Shown here piece by piece: positions 38,117-46,951 of a stretch of 64,000 nt of DNA. Source of the stretch: Caballeronia sordidicola (GTDB lineage Bacteria > Pseudomonadota > Gammaproteobacteria > Burkholderiales > Burkholderiaceae); NCBI RefSeq assembly GCF_001544455.2, contig NZ_FCOC02000017.1, positions 62,001-126,000 on the forward strand. The letters run 5' to 3'. Numbering within the stretch: the stretch's first letter is position 1; the number at the start of each line of letters is the position of its first letter. Under the pieces are notes generated by a model. That model was not told where the DNA came from and searched no databases. It worked only from the letters and a program-made list of their open reading frames with translations. A program made the translations under genes and the position numbers.

Positions 38117-38896
38117 TTAGCCCGATGCCGGAACCGGCGGCGTCCCGGCCTGATCGTCTAGCAGGTCTTCTATTCGCGCCCGCATGCGCTTCCAGTGCGA
38201 ACCTTCCCAGAAAACACGACGGCAGACATCGCAAGTGACAAAGCGCGTGTGGCGTTCGAGCACGCCGTCAGGCACGCGGTCGCTGACTTCCTCGGCGTTC
38301 GCGCGGCGCAATGGCGCGTTGCACATCAGGCACAGCCGGAAAGGGCGCACATGCTGCGCAAGGCCGAGGCGCGCGGCGACTTCGCGCCATTGCGCGTCGG
38401 GTTGCAGCGCGCGTACATAACAGCCGTGGACCAGCGTGCGGCGCTTAAGCAATTCGCGATCGCGCGTCAGCACCACGCGATGCTCGGCGAGCGCGAGCTG
38501 TTCGATTTCATCGTCGGGGAAATGGTTGTCGTAGCGCGTGTCGAAACCGGCCAGCCGCAGCCGCTGCGCGAGCGCGCCAAGGTGCGCATCGGCGATAAAA
38601 CGCAGCGTCTCGAGGCGCAGCGGGGCGCGCAGCAAATGCGCGGTATCGGGCGAACGCGACACGGCGCCAGCCGGATAGACGTCGATGAAATCGCCTTCCT
38701 GAATCGCCTCGTCGAAGCGCACCGGCGCGCCATTCCGTAGAATCAGTCCGACCTCCGTGTGCGGCACGCCGAGTGCTTCGATCATGTGCTTCGTGGTCGA
38801 GGCCGCCGGACACCCGCACGCAAACGCCCGGTCGCGCTGCGATCGCGCCAGGAACTCATTCAACTCCCGATGAAAACGGAACGTGGCAGTCGTCAT
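38117..38896 (-). CDS. Mut7-C RNase-domain protein with N-terminal ubiquitin-like domain
   Basis: A 259-residue protein. Residues about 1-85 form a ThiS/ubiquitin-like domain (L-R-N-G-A-P-V and D-F-I-D-V-Y-P-A). Residues about 95-250 are a Mut7-C domain: a PIN-like nuclease core with F-I-A-D-A-H-L-G and V-L-T-R-D-R-E-L-L-K, then a zinc ribbon with C-L-M-C and C-D-V-C pairs. Such proteins are predicted RNases linked to RNA or tRNA metabolism; activity is unproven. Single gene, divergent from a dehydrogenase gene. Confidence 0.82.
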   Translation of the reverse strand: MTTATFRFHRELNEFLARSQRDRAFACGCPAASTTKHMIEALGVPHTEVGLILRNGAPVRFDEAIQEGDFIDVYPAGAVSRSPDTAHLLRAPLRLETLRFIADAHLGALAQRLRLAGFDTRYDNHFPDDEIEQLALAEHRVVLTRDRELLKRRTLVHGCYVRALQPDAQWREVAARLGLAQHVRPFRLCLMCNAPLRRANAEEVSDRVPDGVLERHTRFVTCDVCRRVFWEGSHWKRMRARIEDLLDDQAGTPPVPASG

Positions 38897-38970
38897 GGCT
38901 TCGAGTATCGCATCGGTTCGACGCGTTTGCTTCGCAAGCGCGCTTCACACACAACCTATGGGAGCAGGAC

Positions 38971-39849
38971 ATGGATATCGGCTTTATTGGACTTGGCGGC
39001 ATGGGCAGCGCAATGGCGCTGAATGCATTGAAGGCCGGTCACTCGGTGCGCGTCTGGAACCGTTCGCCCGGCGCAGCCAAGGCGCTCGCCGATGAAGGCG
39101 CGACCGTGGTCGACTCGCCGGATGAAGCGTTTGCTGGCGACGCCGTGTTCTCCATGCTCGCCGACGACGCCGCGTTGCGCGCGGTGTTTATCGACAGTGG
39201 CTTGCTCAAGCGCGCGCCCAAAGGCCTCGTGCACGCGAACATGGCGACAATCTCGGTGCCGCTGTGCGAGGAACTCGCGGGCCTGCACGCGCACCACGGC
39301 GTGGCTTATGTCGCGGCGCCGGTTCTCGGACGCACGGACGTGGCGGTGGCCGGCAAGCTGAACATTGTCGCGGCCGGCGCTGACGACGCCATCGATCGCC
39401 TGCAGCCGGTGTTCGATGTCATCGGACAAAAGACCTGGCGCGTCGGCGCCACGCCGCAGCACGCGAACGTGTTCAAGCTCGCGGCGAACTTCATGCTGGC
39501 GTCGGCGATCGAAACGACATCGGAAGCCGCTTCGCTGATGACGGGTTATGGCATCGATCCGCACGCGTTCCTCGACGTGATCAGCAACACGCTGTTCCCC
39601 GGACCGGTCTATCAAGGCTACGGCCGCATGATCGCCGATAACCGCTATGAACCCGCGCTGTTCAAGGCGCGGCTTGGCTTGAAGGATGTCAGTCTGGCGC
39701 TCGCGGCCGGCGACGCCGTCAATGTGGCGCTGCCGGTTGGAAGCCTCGTTCGCGACAACCTGATCGAAGTGCTTGCCCACGGCGACGGCGACAAGGACTT
39801 TGCAGCGCTCGGAAAAGTCGCGGCGCGCCGGGCAGGAAGGAAGGTTTGA
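38971..39849 (+). CDS. NAD(P)-dependent oxidoreductase, 3-hydroxyisobutyrate dehydrogenase family
   Basis: A 292-residue beta-hydroxyacid dehydrogenase. The N-terminal Rossmann motif is G-L-G-G-M-G (about residues 7-12), and the substrate-binding segment (A-A-P-V-L-G-R around 117) and catalytic Lys region (N-V-F-K-L-A-A-N-F near 170) follow. The exact acid substrate (3-hydroxyisobutyrate, tartronate semialdehyde, glyoxylate or succinic semialdehyde) cannot be assigned. The start at 38971 follows GGGAG/AGGAC; the frame is open upstream over the antisense gene. Confidence 0.85.
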   Translation: MDIGFIGLGGMGSAMALNALKAGHSVRVWNRSPGAAKALADEGATVVDSPDEAFAGDAVFSMLADDAALRAVFIDSGLLKRAPKGLVHANMATISVPLCEELAGLHAHHGVAYVAAPVLGRTDVAVAGKLNIVAAGADDAIDRLQPVFDVIGQKTWRVGATPQHANVFKLAANFMLASAIETTSEAASLMTGYGIDPHAFLDVISNTLFPGPVYQGYGRMIADNRYEPALFKARLGLKDVSLALAAGDAVNVALPVGSLVRDNLIEVLAHGDGDKDFAALGKVAARRAGRKV

Positions 39850-40117
39850 TTTTTGCTCACTTGTAAAAGCAAGACGGCGCTGTATCGACAATAAATAACG
39901 ACAACAGGCGGCTACGTTCCGTATACTTGGCGCGCCGTTTGGATCGTGTTTCAACTTGTTTGAAGCGCGTTGCATTCGGCGGCGCACAGACACGCGGACA
40001 CGCCGCAAGCAGGCTTTGACAGGGCATGAGCGGCGGGAAACCGGTGTGCGAACTGGCTCGAATGCCCGTTCTCGCCCGGCTTATAAAAAGATGATGCGGA
40101 GACAGGACAGTGACCAT

Positions 40118-40570
40118 ATGAAAAGCACTCTTCGGGGTCTCATGTTCATGGTGGCATCGGCGGGCATTGGCGTGCTTTGCCTGAACGCGCCAACACTGGC
40201 GCTCGCCGACGATACCCCCGCGCCCTGTAGCGCACTCAAGCGCATTGTCGCGGCCGCGCCGGGCGGTTTTTCTTCAATCCAGCCCGATGACGCGAAGGCC
40301 GTCGCCCAACCATATGGACAGGACGCGCAATGCGCGGCGAAAGCCGGCACGCTGACTTGCACGTGGACCCGTACGGCGGATTCAGGCTCGACGGCCGATG
40401 CGCTGCAAGCCGTCGCCGCGGATATCGCCTCGTGTCTGCCGGACGCCACGCACGACCAGAATTCGGCGGCGCGCCAGCATTTCTATATTGGCGCGCGCGG
40501 TGAGCGCACGCAGGTGACGGCGACGACCGCTGGCGCCGGCAAGTTGATGCTCGCGGTATCGAGCAAGTGA
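40118..40570 (+). CDS. secreted hypothetical protein
   Basis: A 150-residue exported protein: a signal peptide (cut near A-L-A-D, about residue 29) and a mature region with four Cys likely forming two disulfides. I do not recognise the family. The start at 40118 follows AGGAC at a spacing of 10; ATGs at 40091/40094 in the same frame are alternatives. A receiver-domain gene begins 11 bases after its stop, so the two are probably one transcript. Confidence 0.65.
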   Translation: MKSTLRGLMFMVASAGIGVLCLNAPTLALADDTPAPCSALKRIVAAAPGGFSSIQPDDAKAVAQPYGQDAQCAAKAGTLTCTWTRTADSGSTADALQAVAADIASCLPDATHDQNSAARQHFYIGARGERTQVTATTAGAGKLMLAVSSK

Positions 40571-40580
40571 GGGGACTGTC

Positions 40581-40946
40581 ATGAGCAAGCGTGTTCTCAT
40601 AGCCGATGACGACGATGACGCCCTGAGCTGTCTCGCCAATCTGTTGACGGCTCTCGGTCATCAGGTCGCGCAGGCGTGTTCCGGCATGCAGGCGCTCGAC
40701 GTGGCGCGCCAATTCGGACCGGAAGTGGTGATTCTGGATCTCGGCATGACGCCAATGGATGGCCTCGCAGCCGCCCGCGCACTGCGAGCGTTGCCCGGCG
40801 GCCATTCCATGATGCTGGTCGCGCTCACCGGCTGGGGCCAGCCGCAACACCATGAAATGACGCAGGAAGCGGGTTTCGATATCCACCTGGTCAAGCCGGT
40901 TTCCATCGATCAGTTGGGTTTTATCCTGTCCATGACGCAACCTTGA
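40581..40946 (+). CDS. single-domain response regulator (CheY-like)
   Basis: A 121-residue receiver domain with an acidic cluster (Asp9-Asp13), phosphoacceptor Asp53 and Lys105 (L-V-K-P-V). The loop after the phosphorylation site reads D-L-G-M-T-P-M-D-G, so the usual Pro is shifted by one place. No output domain and no kinase nearby. It follows a secreted protein gene by 11 bases and is closed by the terminator at 41064-41093. Confidence 0.85.
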   Translation: MSKRVLIADDDDDALSCLANLLTALGHQVAQACSGMQALDVARQFGPEVVILDLGMTPMDGLAAARALRALPGGHSMMLVALTGWGQPQHHEMTQEAGFDIHLVKPVSIDQLGFILSMTQP

Positions 40947-41063
40947 GCGTTGTGTTGTATCGATGAGACATCAGGTTGCAAGAGAAGGAAGGAGATGTTG
41001 CATTGCACCAATGGTTTTGGTAAAGTGAATCTGTCTCCTCCATGTCTCCACTGATATGGATTC

Positions 41064-41093
41064 AGCCCGCCAATCATGCGCGGGCTTTTTTTT
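41064..41093 (+). terminator. rho-independent terminator
   Basis: AGCCCGC (41064-41070) pairs with GCGGGCT (41080-41086) and eight T follow. It ends the secreted-protein/receiver transcript before argC. Confidence 0.85.
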
Positions 41094-41226
41094 GCCCAGG
41101 TTTTTTAACGCGCCGTGCCGCAATGCCATCGTGCTGACGCGCAAGCGCATTAAAATGACGTTTTTACCGCGCAATGGCGAGTACGAGTTTCAACGCCAGC
41201 CGCGCGACCGAACCAGCGAGATCGAG

Positions 41227-42180
41227 ATGACCACGAAAGTATTTGTCGACGGACAGGAAGGCACCACCGGCCTGAAGATTTTCGAATATCTGTCGGCGCG
41301 TCGTGACGTCGAGATCCTGCGTATCGACGATGCGCGCCGCAAGGACGTGGAAGAACGCCGCCGGCTGATCAACGCGTCGGACGTGACGTTCCTGTGCTTG
41401 CCGGATGTGGCGTCGCGCGAGTCGGTGTCGCTGGTCGATCCGGATAACCGTCGCACGGTCATGATCGACGCCAGCACGGCGTTTCGCACGCACGACGACT
41501 GGGCGTATGGCCTGCCTGAACTGATGCCTGAGCAGCGCGAACGCCTTCGCACGGCCAGGCGCATTGCCGTGCCGGGATGTCACGCGTCGGCCTTCCTGCT
41601 GGCCATGAAACCGCTGGTCGCAAGCGGTACGGTTTCTGCCGATTTCGCCGCGCACGCTTATTCCATCACAGGCTACAGCGGCGGCGGCAAGAAGATGATC
41701 GCGGAATTCGAGGCAGGCGGAAATCCGAAGCTCATGAGCCCGCGGCCTTACGCGCTAGGCCTCGCGCATAAGCATCTGCCGGAAATGGCCGTGCGGTCAG
41801 GCTTGAAGCGTGCGCCGGTTTTCACACCTATCGTGGGTAACTTCCTGAAGGGTCTGGCCGTCACGACCTACTTCTCGCCGGAGCAACTGAACCGCGCCGC
41901 GAAGCCGCAAGACGTGCAGTCGCTTTTCGCCGAGTACTACGCAAACGAACCCTTCGTGCGCGTGCTGCCGTTCAACGCGGACAGCAATCTCGACGACGGT
42001 TTCTTCGACGTCCAGGCCAATAACGACACCAATCGTGTCGACCTGTTTGTCTTTGGCAATGAAGAGCGTTTCGTCACGGTCGCCCGTCTGGACAACCTGG
42101 GCAAGGGCGCGTCGGGCGCGGCGATCCAATGCATGAATCTCGCGATCGGCGCTGACGAAGGCGCGGGCCTTATCGCTTGA
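41227..42180 (+). CDS. argC: N-acetyl-gamma-glutamyl-phosphate reductase (short type)
   Basis: A 317-residue NADPH-dependent reductase of arginine biosynthesis: N-acetylglutamyl phosphate to the semialdehyde. It belongs to the short class. The N-terminal [10 protein letters not shown] binds nucleotide, Cys118 in P-G-C-H-A-S is the catalytic Cys, and G-Y-S-G-G-G-K-K-M follows near 150. The start at 41227 (M-T-T-K-V-F-V-D) is the family start, with GAG just upstream; the long upstream extension has no support. Monocistronic, closed by a strong terminator. Confidence 0.9.
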   Translation: MTTKVFVDGQEGTTGLKIFEYLSARRDVEILRIDDARRKDVEERRRLINASDVTFLCLPDVASRESVSLVDPDNRRTVMIDASTAFRTHDDWAYGLPELMPEQRERLRTARRIAVPGCHASAFLLAMKPLVASGTVSADFAAHAYSITGYSGGGKKMIAEFEAGGNPKLMSPRPYALGLAHKHLPEMAVRSGLKRAPVFTPIVGNFLKGLAVTTYFSPEQLNRAAKPQDVQSLFAEYYANEPFVRVLPFNADSNLDDGFFDVQANNDTNRVDLFVFGNEERFVTVARLDNLGKGASGAAIQCMNLAIGADEGAGLIA

Positions 42181-42215
42181 TCGAATAACGCTGAACGCTC
42201 CGCGCGTTCATCGAT

Positions 42216-42257
42216 AAAAAGCCGGTTTCCGCTGCGAGGCGAAACCGGCTTTTTTGC
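42216..42257 (+). terminator. rho-independent terminator after argC
   Basis: A 14-bp stem (42216-42229 with 42241-42254, core AAGCCGGTTTC) with an 11-nt loop and a run of T. The A-run on the left arm would also allow leftward function. Confidence 0.92.
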
Positions 42258-42329
42258 GTCCACGCGTTTCAATTTCAAATCCGTTCCCTTGATTCATCGC
42301 AATCTCCATAGGGAATCTCCTAACTTATA

Positions 42330-42343
42330 AACGAACGTTCGTT
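42330..42343. promoter_or_regulatory. perfect 14-bp palindrome, TetR-type operator candidate
   Basis: AACGAACGTTCGTT is self-complementary and lies about 240 bases upstream of the first DUF2957-type gene. The form (ACGAACGTTCGT core) resembles operators of TetR-family repressors. No TetR gene occurs in this window, so the regulator must be encoded elsewhere. Confidence 0.55.
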
Positions 42344-42580
42344 CGTAGATGATTGGGCGCTTTCGCGTTTAAAGCTCTTCGTTTCGTCGATTGGCTAAAC
42401 AGAAATTCTCTTGATAAGCATGTTCATGAATTTTTGTTTCAATGGGCCGCGCACGCCTTGCTGGTCAAGGCGTCCGGGAAAAGCGGCTGTTTGAATCGCC
42501 TTTTTAGACGATTCAATCAATTGACATACGAAAAGCTCATCGCGAATTTACAGCGCAAAACCAGACAGGGAGACAGCGGT

Positions 42581-44032
42581 ATGCCGTATGCCATTTCGAA
42601 AGGACTCGCGCTCGCACTTGCGGCCGCTCCGTTGTTTATTGCGTGCGGCGGAGGCAAGGCCGACGATCCGGGTCCGATCAACACGCCGCAATGCTCCGGC
42701 GCGAGTTGTGGCACACAGGGCGCGCCAGCCGTTGGCGCAGGCGCCGCGCCACTGTGTCCGGCCAACGCGGACATAGTCGCGAACACGTATCTGGGCGGCG
42801 CGGGCAGCGGCGAGATCGTGAGCCTGAATATCGACGCCGTGAACATGAAGTACACGCTGAAGTGGCTCGAGTCGCCCATACCGCTCGTCACCGGCACCGT
42901 CAATCCGACGCGCAAGGGCACGACCATCGTGGGCGCTGTGGTTCATCCGCCAGCGGGGACGTTGCCGACAGCCGAGCAAACGCGCTGTGCATTCGTGCTG
43001 ACGCCGGGCGGCGGCAAGGCGTCGGACGGTTCGACCTACACGACCGCCGCCGCATTCAACCAGGCGAATCCGCCGACCATCTTCGTGGGTCAAGGCGTGG
43101 CGGGCGGCGGCATTCCTGGCGCGACCGTGCAGTACAGCGGCGCGACGCTCACCGCCGATGGCGTCCATGCCATTCCCGGTTTCCCGCAGTTGTTCCCGGT
43201 GCCGAACCGGCACTTCGACTTCTATCCGTTTATTGGCTTTGCGTCCGTGAGCACGAACGTCGCGGACCTGAAGGGCACGTATAACGCACTGCTTTACCAC
43301 CTGGTTCCGTCGAATAACTACTCGACCACGACCACGCAGGCACAGGAATCCTTCGATACCGCCGGCAATTGCACCGTGCCCGTACCCGCGTCGAATACAT
43401 CATGCCAGACGACCGGCGGCGCATGGACGGCGAACGCAAGCGGCGCGTACTTCACCAGCGCGGTTGCGCCGCAAGTGCAAGGCAAGCGCTCGACGCCCAC
43501 GCTGCCGCTCGTCGGCGCGCTCACGTTCCCGGCGGTGGCGAAGGCGAACATGGTGATCGGGAAGATCAACGGCGCGATTGTTCCGGTTGTGGTGCGCACG
43601 GGCCAGGTCTTCGTGCGGTCGCCGCTAACGCCGTTGAACACGAACGCCGCGCAAGTCGACGACGAATCCGGCATCGCCATGCTCGCACCGACTACCGCCC
43701 TGCAATCGGGCGCATTCGATGGCGGATACGTTGGCGCGGATTCGAACTTCAAGTACACGGCCGCGCTGCTGCAAGGGCCGGTTGGCTCGTTCATCAATCC
43801 ATCGACGCAAAGCACCGAGACCGGCTTCGGCATGAGCTACGCGCAGCAACTGCCCGGTTTGATCGGCGTTCAGGACCAGAACGGCGGCAAGGGCGCGCTG
43901 ATATCGGCTGGGGGCCTTTACGGGATATTCATTGGCGGAAGCACGGTGAACGGCGGCCCGACGTCGACATCCGTGAACGCCGATACGCCCGCGAGCCCGT
44001 ATTTCGGCATCGGCGCGTTGCTGAGCAAATAA
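42581..44032 (+). CDS. DUF2957-type lipoprotein
   Basis: A 483-residue predicted lipoprotein: the signal ends with L-F-I-A-C (Cys near residue 20), followed by G-G-G-K. The mature part is rich in Gly, Ala, Thr and Pro and appears beta-rich. It shares many blocks with the next gene (E-S-P-I-P, T-G-T-V-x-P-T-R, I-F-V-G-x-G-V-A-G-G, Y-P-F-I-G-F, D-D-E-S-G-I), so the two are paralogs of a family I associate with DUF2957 of Burkholderiaceae. Function unknown; the neighbouring OmpW suggests an outer-membrane role. The start at 42581 follows AGGGAGA. Confidence 0.75.
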   Translation: MPYAISKGLALALAAAPLFIACGGGKADDPGPINTPQCSGASCGTQGAPAVGAGAAPLCPANADIVANTYLGGAGSGEIVSLNIDAVNMKYTLKWLESPIPLVTGTVNPTRKGTTIVGAVVHPPAGTLPTAEQTRCAFVLTPGGGKASDGSTYTTAAAFNQANPPTIFVGQGVAGGGIPGATVQYSGATLTADGVHAIPGFPQLFPVPNRHFDFYPFIGFASVSTNVADLKGTYNALLYHLVPSNNYSTTTTQAQESFDTAGNCTVPVPASNTSCQTTGGAWTANASGAYFTSAVAPQVQGKRSTPTLPLVGALTFPAVAKANMVIGKINGAIVPVVVRTGQVFVRSPLTPLNTNAAQVDDESGIAMLAPTTALQSGAFDGGYVGADSNFKYTAALLQGPVGSFINPSTQSTETGFGMSYAQQLPGLIGVQDQNGGKGALISAGGLYGIFIGGSTVNGGPTSTSVNADTPASPYFGIGALLSK

Positions 44033-44043
44033 GTGGAAAACAC

Positions 44044-44067
44044 GGCGGCCGGCGCGCGTCGGCCGCC
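44044..44067 (+). promoter_or_regulatory. GC-rich hairpin between the two lipoprotein genes
   Basis: GGCGGCCG (44044-44051) pairs with CGGCCGCC (44060-44067), 8-nt loop, no T-run. It lies in the 68-bp gap between the paralogs and may act as an mRNA-stabilising or attenuating element. Confidence 0.4.
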
Positions 44068-44100
44068 AACGAACGAACACATGTGGATGGAGACAGCAGC

Positions 44101-45342
44101 ATGAAATGGAAAACTCTTGGCGCGGTTGTATTGGTAGCGGGCGCGGCGCCGTTTCTGATGAGCGCGTGTGGCGGCGGCAGCGACGCGCCCGAGGCTCCGG
44201 TCGTCCGCTTGTGCCCGGCATCGCTTGATTACACGACGAGCTTCACCGGCGGCGGCGGCGACGGCGAACTCGTCAAGCTGCAACTCGATACCACCAAGCT
44301 CACGTGGCAAGTGACCTACGTCGAGTCGCCGATTCCCGCCGCGACCGGCACCGTCTCCCCGACGCGCGCGGGCACCACGCAAAGCGGCACGCTGACGATG
44401 GAAACGGGCTTGCCCACGCAAAAGCTCAACCAGTGTGCGTATCAGCTGAACGGCGCGACACTCGACCCGACGCGTCCCGCGCGCATCTTCGTGGGCGAAG
44501 GCGTGGCGGGCGGCGCGATCCCCGGCAAGCGGCTTCAGTTCAACGGCATCCTGGGGCAGGGCGTCGTGCCGGACCGCACGTTTCCGTATTACCCGTTCAT
44601 TGGCTTCTCGACGCTGGAGACAAATCTCGCCAATGTGGCGGGATCGTATAACCAGCTTGGATACCACGAGGTTCCGTCGCAGAGTTATGCGCGCATTGCC
44701 GTCGATTCGAAGATCACCATCAACGCCGACGGAACCTGGCAAGAGTGCGACAACACGGGCGTGAATGCGGGCAAATGCCAGCAGGCGGGATCGAACTTCA
44801 CGCCATCGCCCGATGGCAGCGGCGCATTCGTCACCAACAACCTCCTTGGACAAGGCAAGCCGACGCTCGCCGCGGGTCCGCTCGGCAAGGGCTACATGAT
44901 CGTCGGCAAGCTGCGCGGCGCGAACGTGCCCATTCTGGTCCGAACAGGCACGGCGAACGCCACGATCACCGGCGGCATTCCCCCTTTCGCCGATGATGAA
45001 TCCGGCATCTCCATGCTCTCGCCGCAAACGAACGTGGCGCTGGGATCGGTGAACGGCGAATACGTTGGCGTGGATAACCAGTTCAACTACCGCACAACGG
45101 CGCTGGCCGGTGCGCAGGCCACGCTCATCGATCCGTTCCAGCCTTCGCAGGTCGCGTTGTCGCGGGCGTTGAATCTCGACTACACGCAGACCGTGCAAGG
45201 GCTCGTGACCTCCGCGGTCGTCAACGCGTCCACGGGCGCGACGCCTACCGGCAAGTTCATTTTCTCTGGCGGCGTGTTCGGCTATCTCGATCAAAGCGAT
45301 CCAACGACGCCGTATTTCACCATCGGCTCATTCGTGGAATGA
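44101..45342 (+). CDS. DUF2957-type lipoprotein, second paralog
   Basis: A 413-residue predicted lipoprotein with lipobox L-M-S-A-C (Cys at about residue 23) followed by G-G-G-S. It aligns along its length with the preceding gene but is shorter by about 70 residues, mostly in the N-terminal and central loops. It ends Y-F-T-I-G-S-F-V-E where the paralog has Y-F-G-I-G-A-L-L. GGAGACAGCAGC precedes the ATG at 44101. It lies between its paralog and the OmpW gene, all on one strand. A frame continues upstream over the paralog but is a shadow. Confidence 0.75.
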   Translation: MKWKTLGAVVLVAGAAPFLMSACGGGSDAPEAPVVRLCPASLDYTTSFTGGGGDGELVKLQLDTTKLTWQVTYVESPIPAATGTVSPTRAGTTQSGTLTMETGLPTQKLNQCAYQLNGATLDPTRPARIFVGEGVAGGAIPGKRLQFNGILGQGVVPDRTFPYYPFIGFSTLETNLANVAGSYNQLGYHEVPSQSYARIAVDSKITINADGTWQECDNTGVNAGKCQQAGSNFTPSPDGSGAFVTNNLLGQGKPTLAAGPLGKGYMIVGKLRGANVPILVRTGTANATITGGIPPFADDESGISMLSPQTNVALGSVNGEYVGVDNQFNYRTTALAGAQATLIDPFQPSQVALSRALNLDYTQTVQGLVTSAVVNASTGATPTGKFIFSGGVFGYLDQSDPTTPYFTIGSFVE

Positions 45343-45349
45343 CCGTCCG

Positions 45350-45371
45350 GCAGCCCATCAAGAAGGGCTGC
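45350..45371 (+). promoter_or_regulatory. hairpin between second lipoprotein and ompW-type gene
   Basis: GCAGCCC (45350-45356) pairs with GGGCTGC (45365-45371), 8-nt loop. The following bases (GCGTTTCACC) are not a proper T-run, so it is a weak or partial terminator at most. Confidence 0.4.
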
Positions 45372-45442
45372 GCGTTTCACCTCGCCCCTTGCCAGTCAAG
45401 AGCGGCGTGAAGCGCGACGGCCTGTAACCGAAGAGAGACGAA

Positions 45443-46291
45443 ATGAGAAAGTTTTTGGCTGCTGGAAAACCGCTGGCGGCAGCGGTGTTTGGGTGCGCTC
45501 TGGCTTGCGCTTCACTGACGGCGCACGCGCAAAGCGCCGGCGACAACGTTGTGGGCCTCGGCTGGTTCCACGTGATGCCACAGGATTCGAGCAGCGAGCT
45601 CACCACGCACGTGGCGCCCGTTCCGATCAACACGCCGCTGCGCCTGCCGTCGCAATTCACGTCGCCGGGTACTAGCCTTTCGACCAAAAGCGCCGATACC
45701 TTCGGCCTCGTCTTTACACACTTTTTCACCGATCACATCGCGACTACGTTTGTTGGCGGCGTGCCGCCCGAGTTCGAACTCGACGGTCACGGCACGATCC
45801 GGCCGCCGGGACCCGCGGGCGCGCTGGGAAATCAGAACCTGGACCAGACCAATCCGATTGTGAAAAGCGTGCGCCAATGGAGCCCGGCGCTGATATTCCA
45901 GTACTACTTCAACGCGCCGACCGCCGCGTTCCGGCCATTTGCCGGTATTGGCGTGTCGTACAACTTCTTCACGAACATCAAGCTCACCAACGGTTTCATC
46001 AACTCGACGCAGAACAATCTCGGCTCGGTGCTGGCCGCCGCCGCTGGCAAGCCGGGGCAGACGACGGTGGACGCGAAGGCGTCGTCGTCGTGGCAACCGG
46101 TGTTCAACATCGGCGCGACCTATAACTTCGATAAACACTGGGGACTGATTGCGTCGCTCACGTATATCCCGTTGAAGACGACCTCGTCGCTGATCATCAA
46201 GGCGGCCGACGGCACCGAGCTTGCCACGACCAAAGGCAAGCTGAACGCCGATCCGCTGATCACGTTCCTGGCGGTGTCGTACCGGTTTTGA
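45443..46291 (+). CDS. OmpW-family outer-membrane protein
   Basis: A 282-residue beta-barrel protein with a signal peptide (cut near A-H-A-Q, about residue 30). It has the OmpW hallmarks: N-terminal A-G-D-N-V-V-G-L-G-W, a central F-R-P-F-A-G-I-G-V-S-Y-N-F-F strand, W-G-L-I-A-S-L-T-Y-I-P and the final aromatic Phe needed for barrel assembly. It is longer than E. coli OmpW (about 210) through an extended N-terminal loop region. OmpW forms an eight-strand channel for small hydrophobic compounds. GAGAGACGAA precedes the ATG. Third gene after the two lipoproteins. Confidence 0.87.
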   Translation: MRKFLAAGKPLAAAVFGCALACASLTAHAQSAGDNVVGLGWFHVMPQDSSSELTTHVAPVPINTPLRLPSQFTSPGTSLSTKSADTFGLVFTHFFTDHIATTFVGGVPPEFELDGHGTIRPPGPAGALGNQNLDQTNPIVKSVRQWSPALIFQYYFNAPTAAFRPFAGIGVSYNFFTNIKLTNGFINSTQNNLGSVLAAAAGKPGQTTVDAKASSSWQPVFNIGATYNFDKHWGLIASLTYIPLKTTSSLIIKAADGTELATTKGKLNADPLITFLAVSYRF

Positions 46292-46384
46292 ATGGATGCG
46301 GCGTCCCGCGAATCGTCCGATGCCATTTAGACGCGATTCGGCGGGACGATTTTCCGTTGCGGCGGCGGCCCGGCAGGTTCGGAC

Positions 46385-46951
46385 CTACTTCCCGGTCCAG
46401 CGGGCCGTGACGGCCGCGATTCGCGCGCCGAACGCTTTCGCCGTTTCAAGGTCGCCGGGCGGCGGCGCTTCGTCGGGAGATGCATCGGCGGGAGATTGAG
46501 TAAGCAAGCCCGAAAACCCGCCGATGTAGTTCAGGTCGCTGCGCGTTGCCGCCTTGGTGTTCGACGGCATCATGCCGGTGCCCGCCCAGATCATGCCGTG
46601 CTGCATGGCGAGCGTCATGAGATACGCGATAGTCGAATGCTTGTCGCCGTTCATGGTCGCCGAGTTGGTGAAGCCGGCCGCGACCTTGTCCTTCCACGAT
46701 TGCGCGAACCACGGCTTGGAACTGGCGTCGGCGAATTTCTTGAAGTCGGCGGAGGGACCGCCCATGTACGTGGGCGCGCCGAAGATGATGCCGTCGGCCG
46801 CGTCGAGTTCGGCCCAGCCCGCGTCGTCCAGATCCGCAGCGGTCAGGAGGCTGGCCTCTGCGCCCGCGTCGGTGACGCCCGTCAGAACCGCTTCGGCGAC
46901 TTTTTTCGTATGACCGTAGCCACTGTGATAAACGATGACGATTTTAGGCAT
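46385..46951 (-). CDS. flavodoxin family protein (WrbA-like)
   Basis: A 188-residue FMN-binding protein. The phosphate-binding loop is Y-H-S-G-Y-G-H-T-K-K (about 8-17) and the second FMN loop is F-G-A-P-T-Y-M-G-G (about 57-65), with N-S-A-T near 96. WrbA proteins are NAD(P)H:quinone reductases; this one is close in length, but some relatives are only generic flavodoxins. GAAGGAACGAC precedes the ATG. Confidence 0.85.
   Translation of the reverse strand: MPKIVIVYHSGYGHTKKVAEAVLTGVTDAGAEASLLTAADLDDAGWAELDAADGIIFGAPTYMGGPSADFKKFADASSKPWFAQSWKDKVAAGFTNSATMNGDKHSTIAYLMTLAMQHGMIWAGTGMMPSNTKAATRSDLNYIGGFSGLLTQSPADASPDEAPPPGDLETAKAFGARIAAVTARWTGK

Larger units (their letters stand above)
42181..42580. 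other. regulatory intergenic region between argC and the lipoprotein/OmpW operon
   Basis: 400 bases holding the argC terminator, a 14-bp perfect palindrome (42330-42343), a weak RcsAB-box-like element at 42309-42322 and an AT-rich leader before 42581. The frame of the lipoprotein is open back to 42353 but has no coding look and no ribosome binding site there. Confidence 0.6.

Noticed and set aside
43369-44100. Upstream extension of the second lipoprotein frame across its paralog
   Set aside because: The lipobox signal begins at 44101 with its own ribosome binding site; the extension overlaps a real gene in another frame and is Arg-rich shadow sequence.
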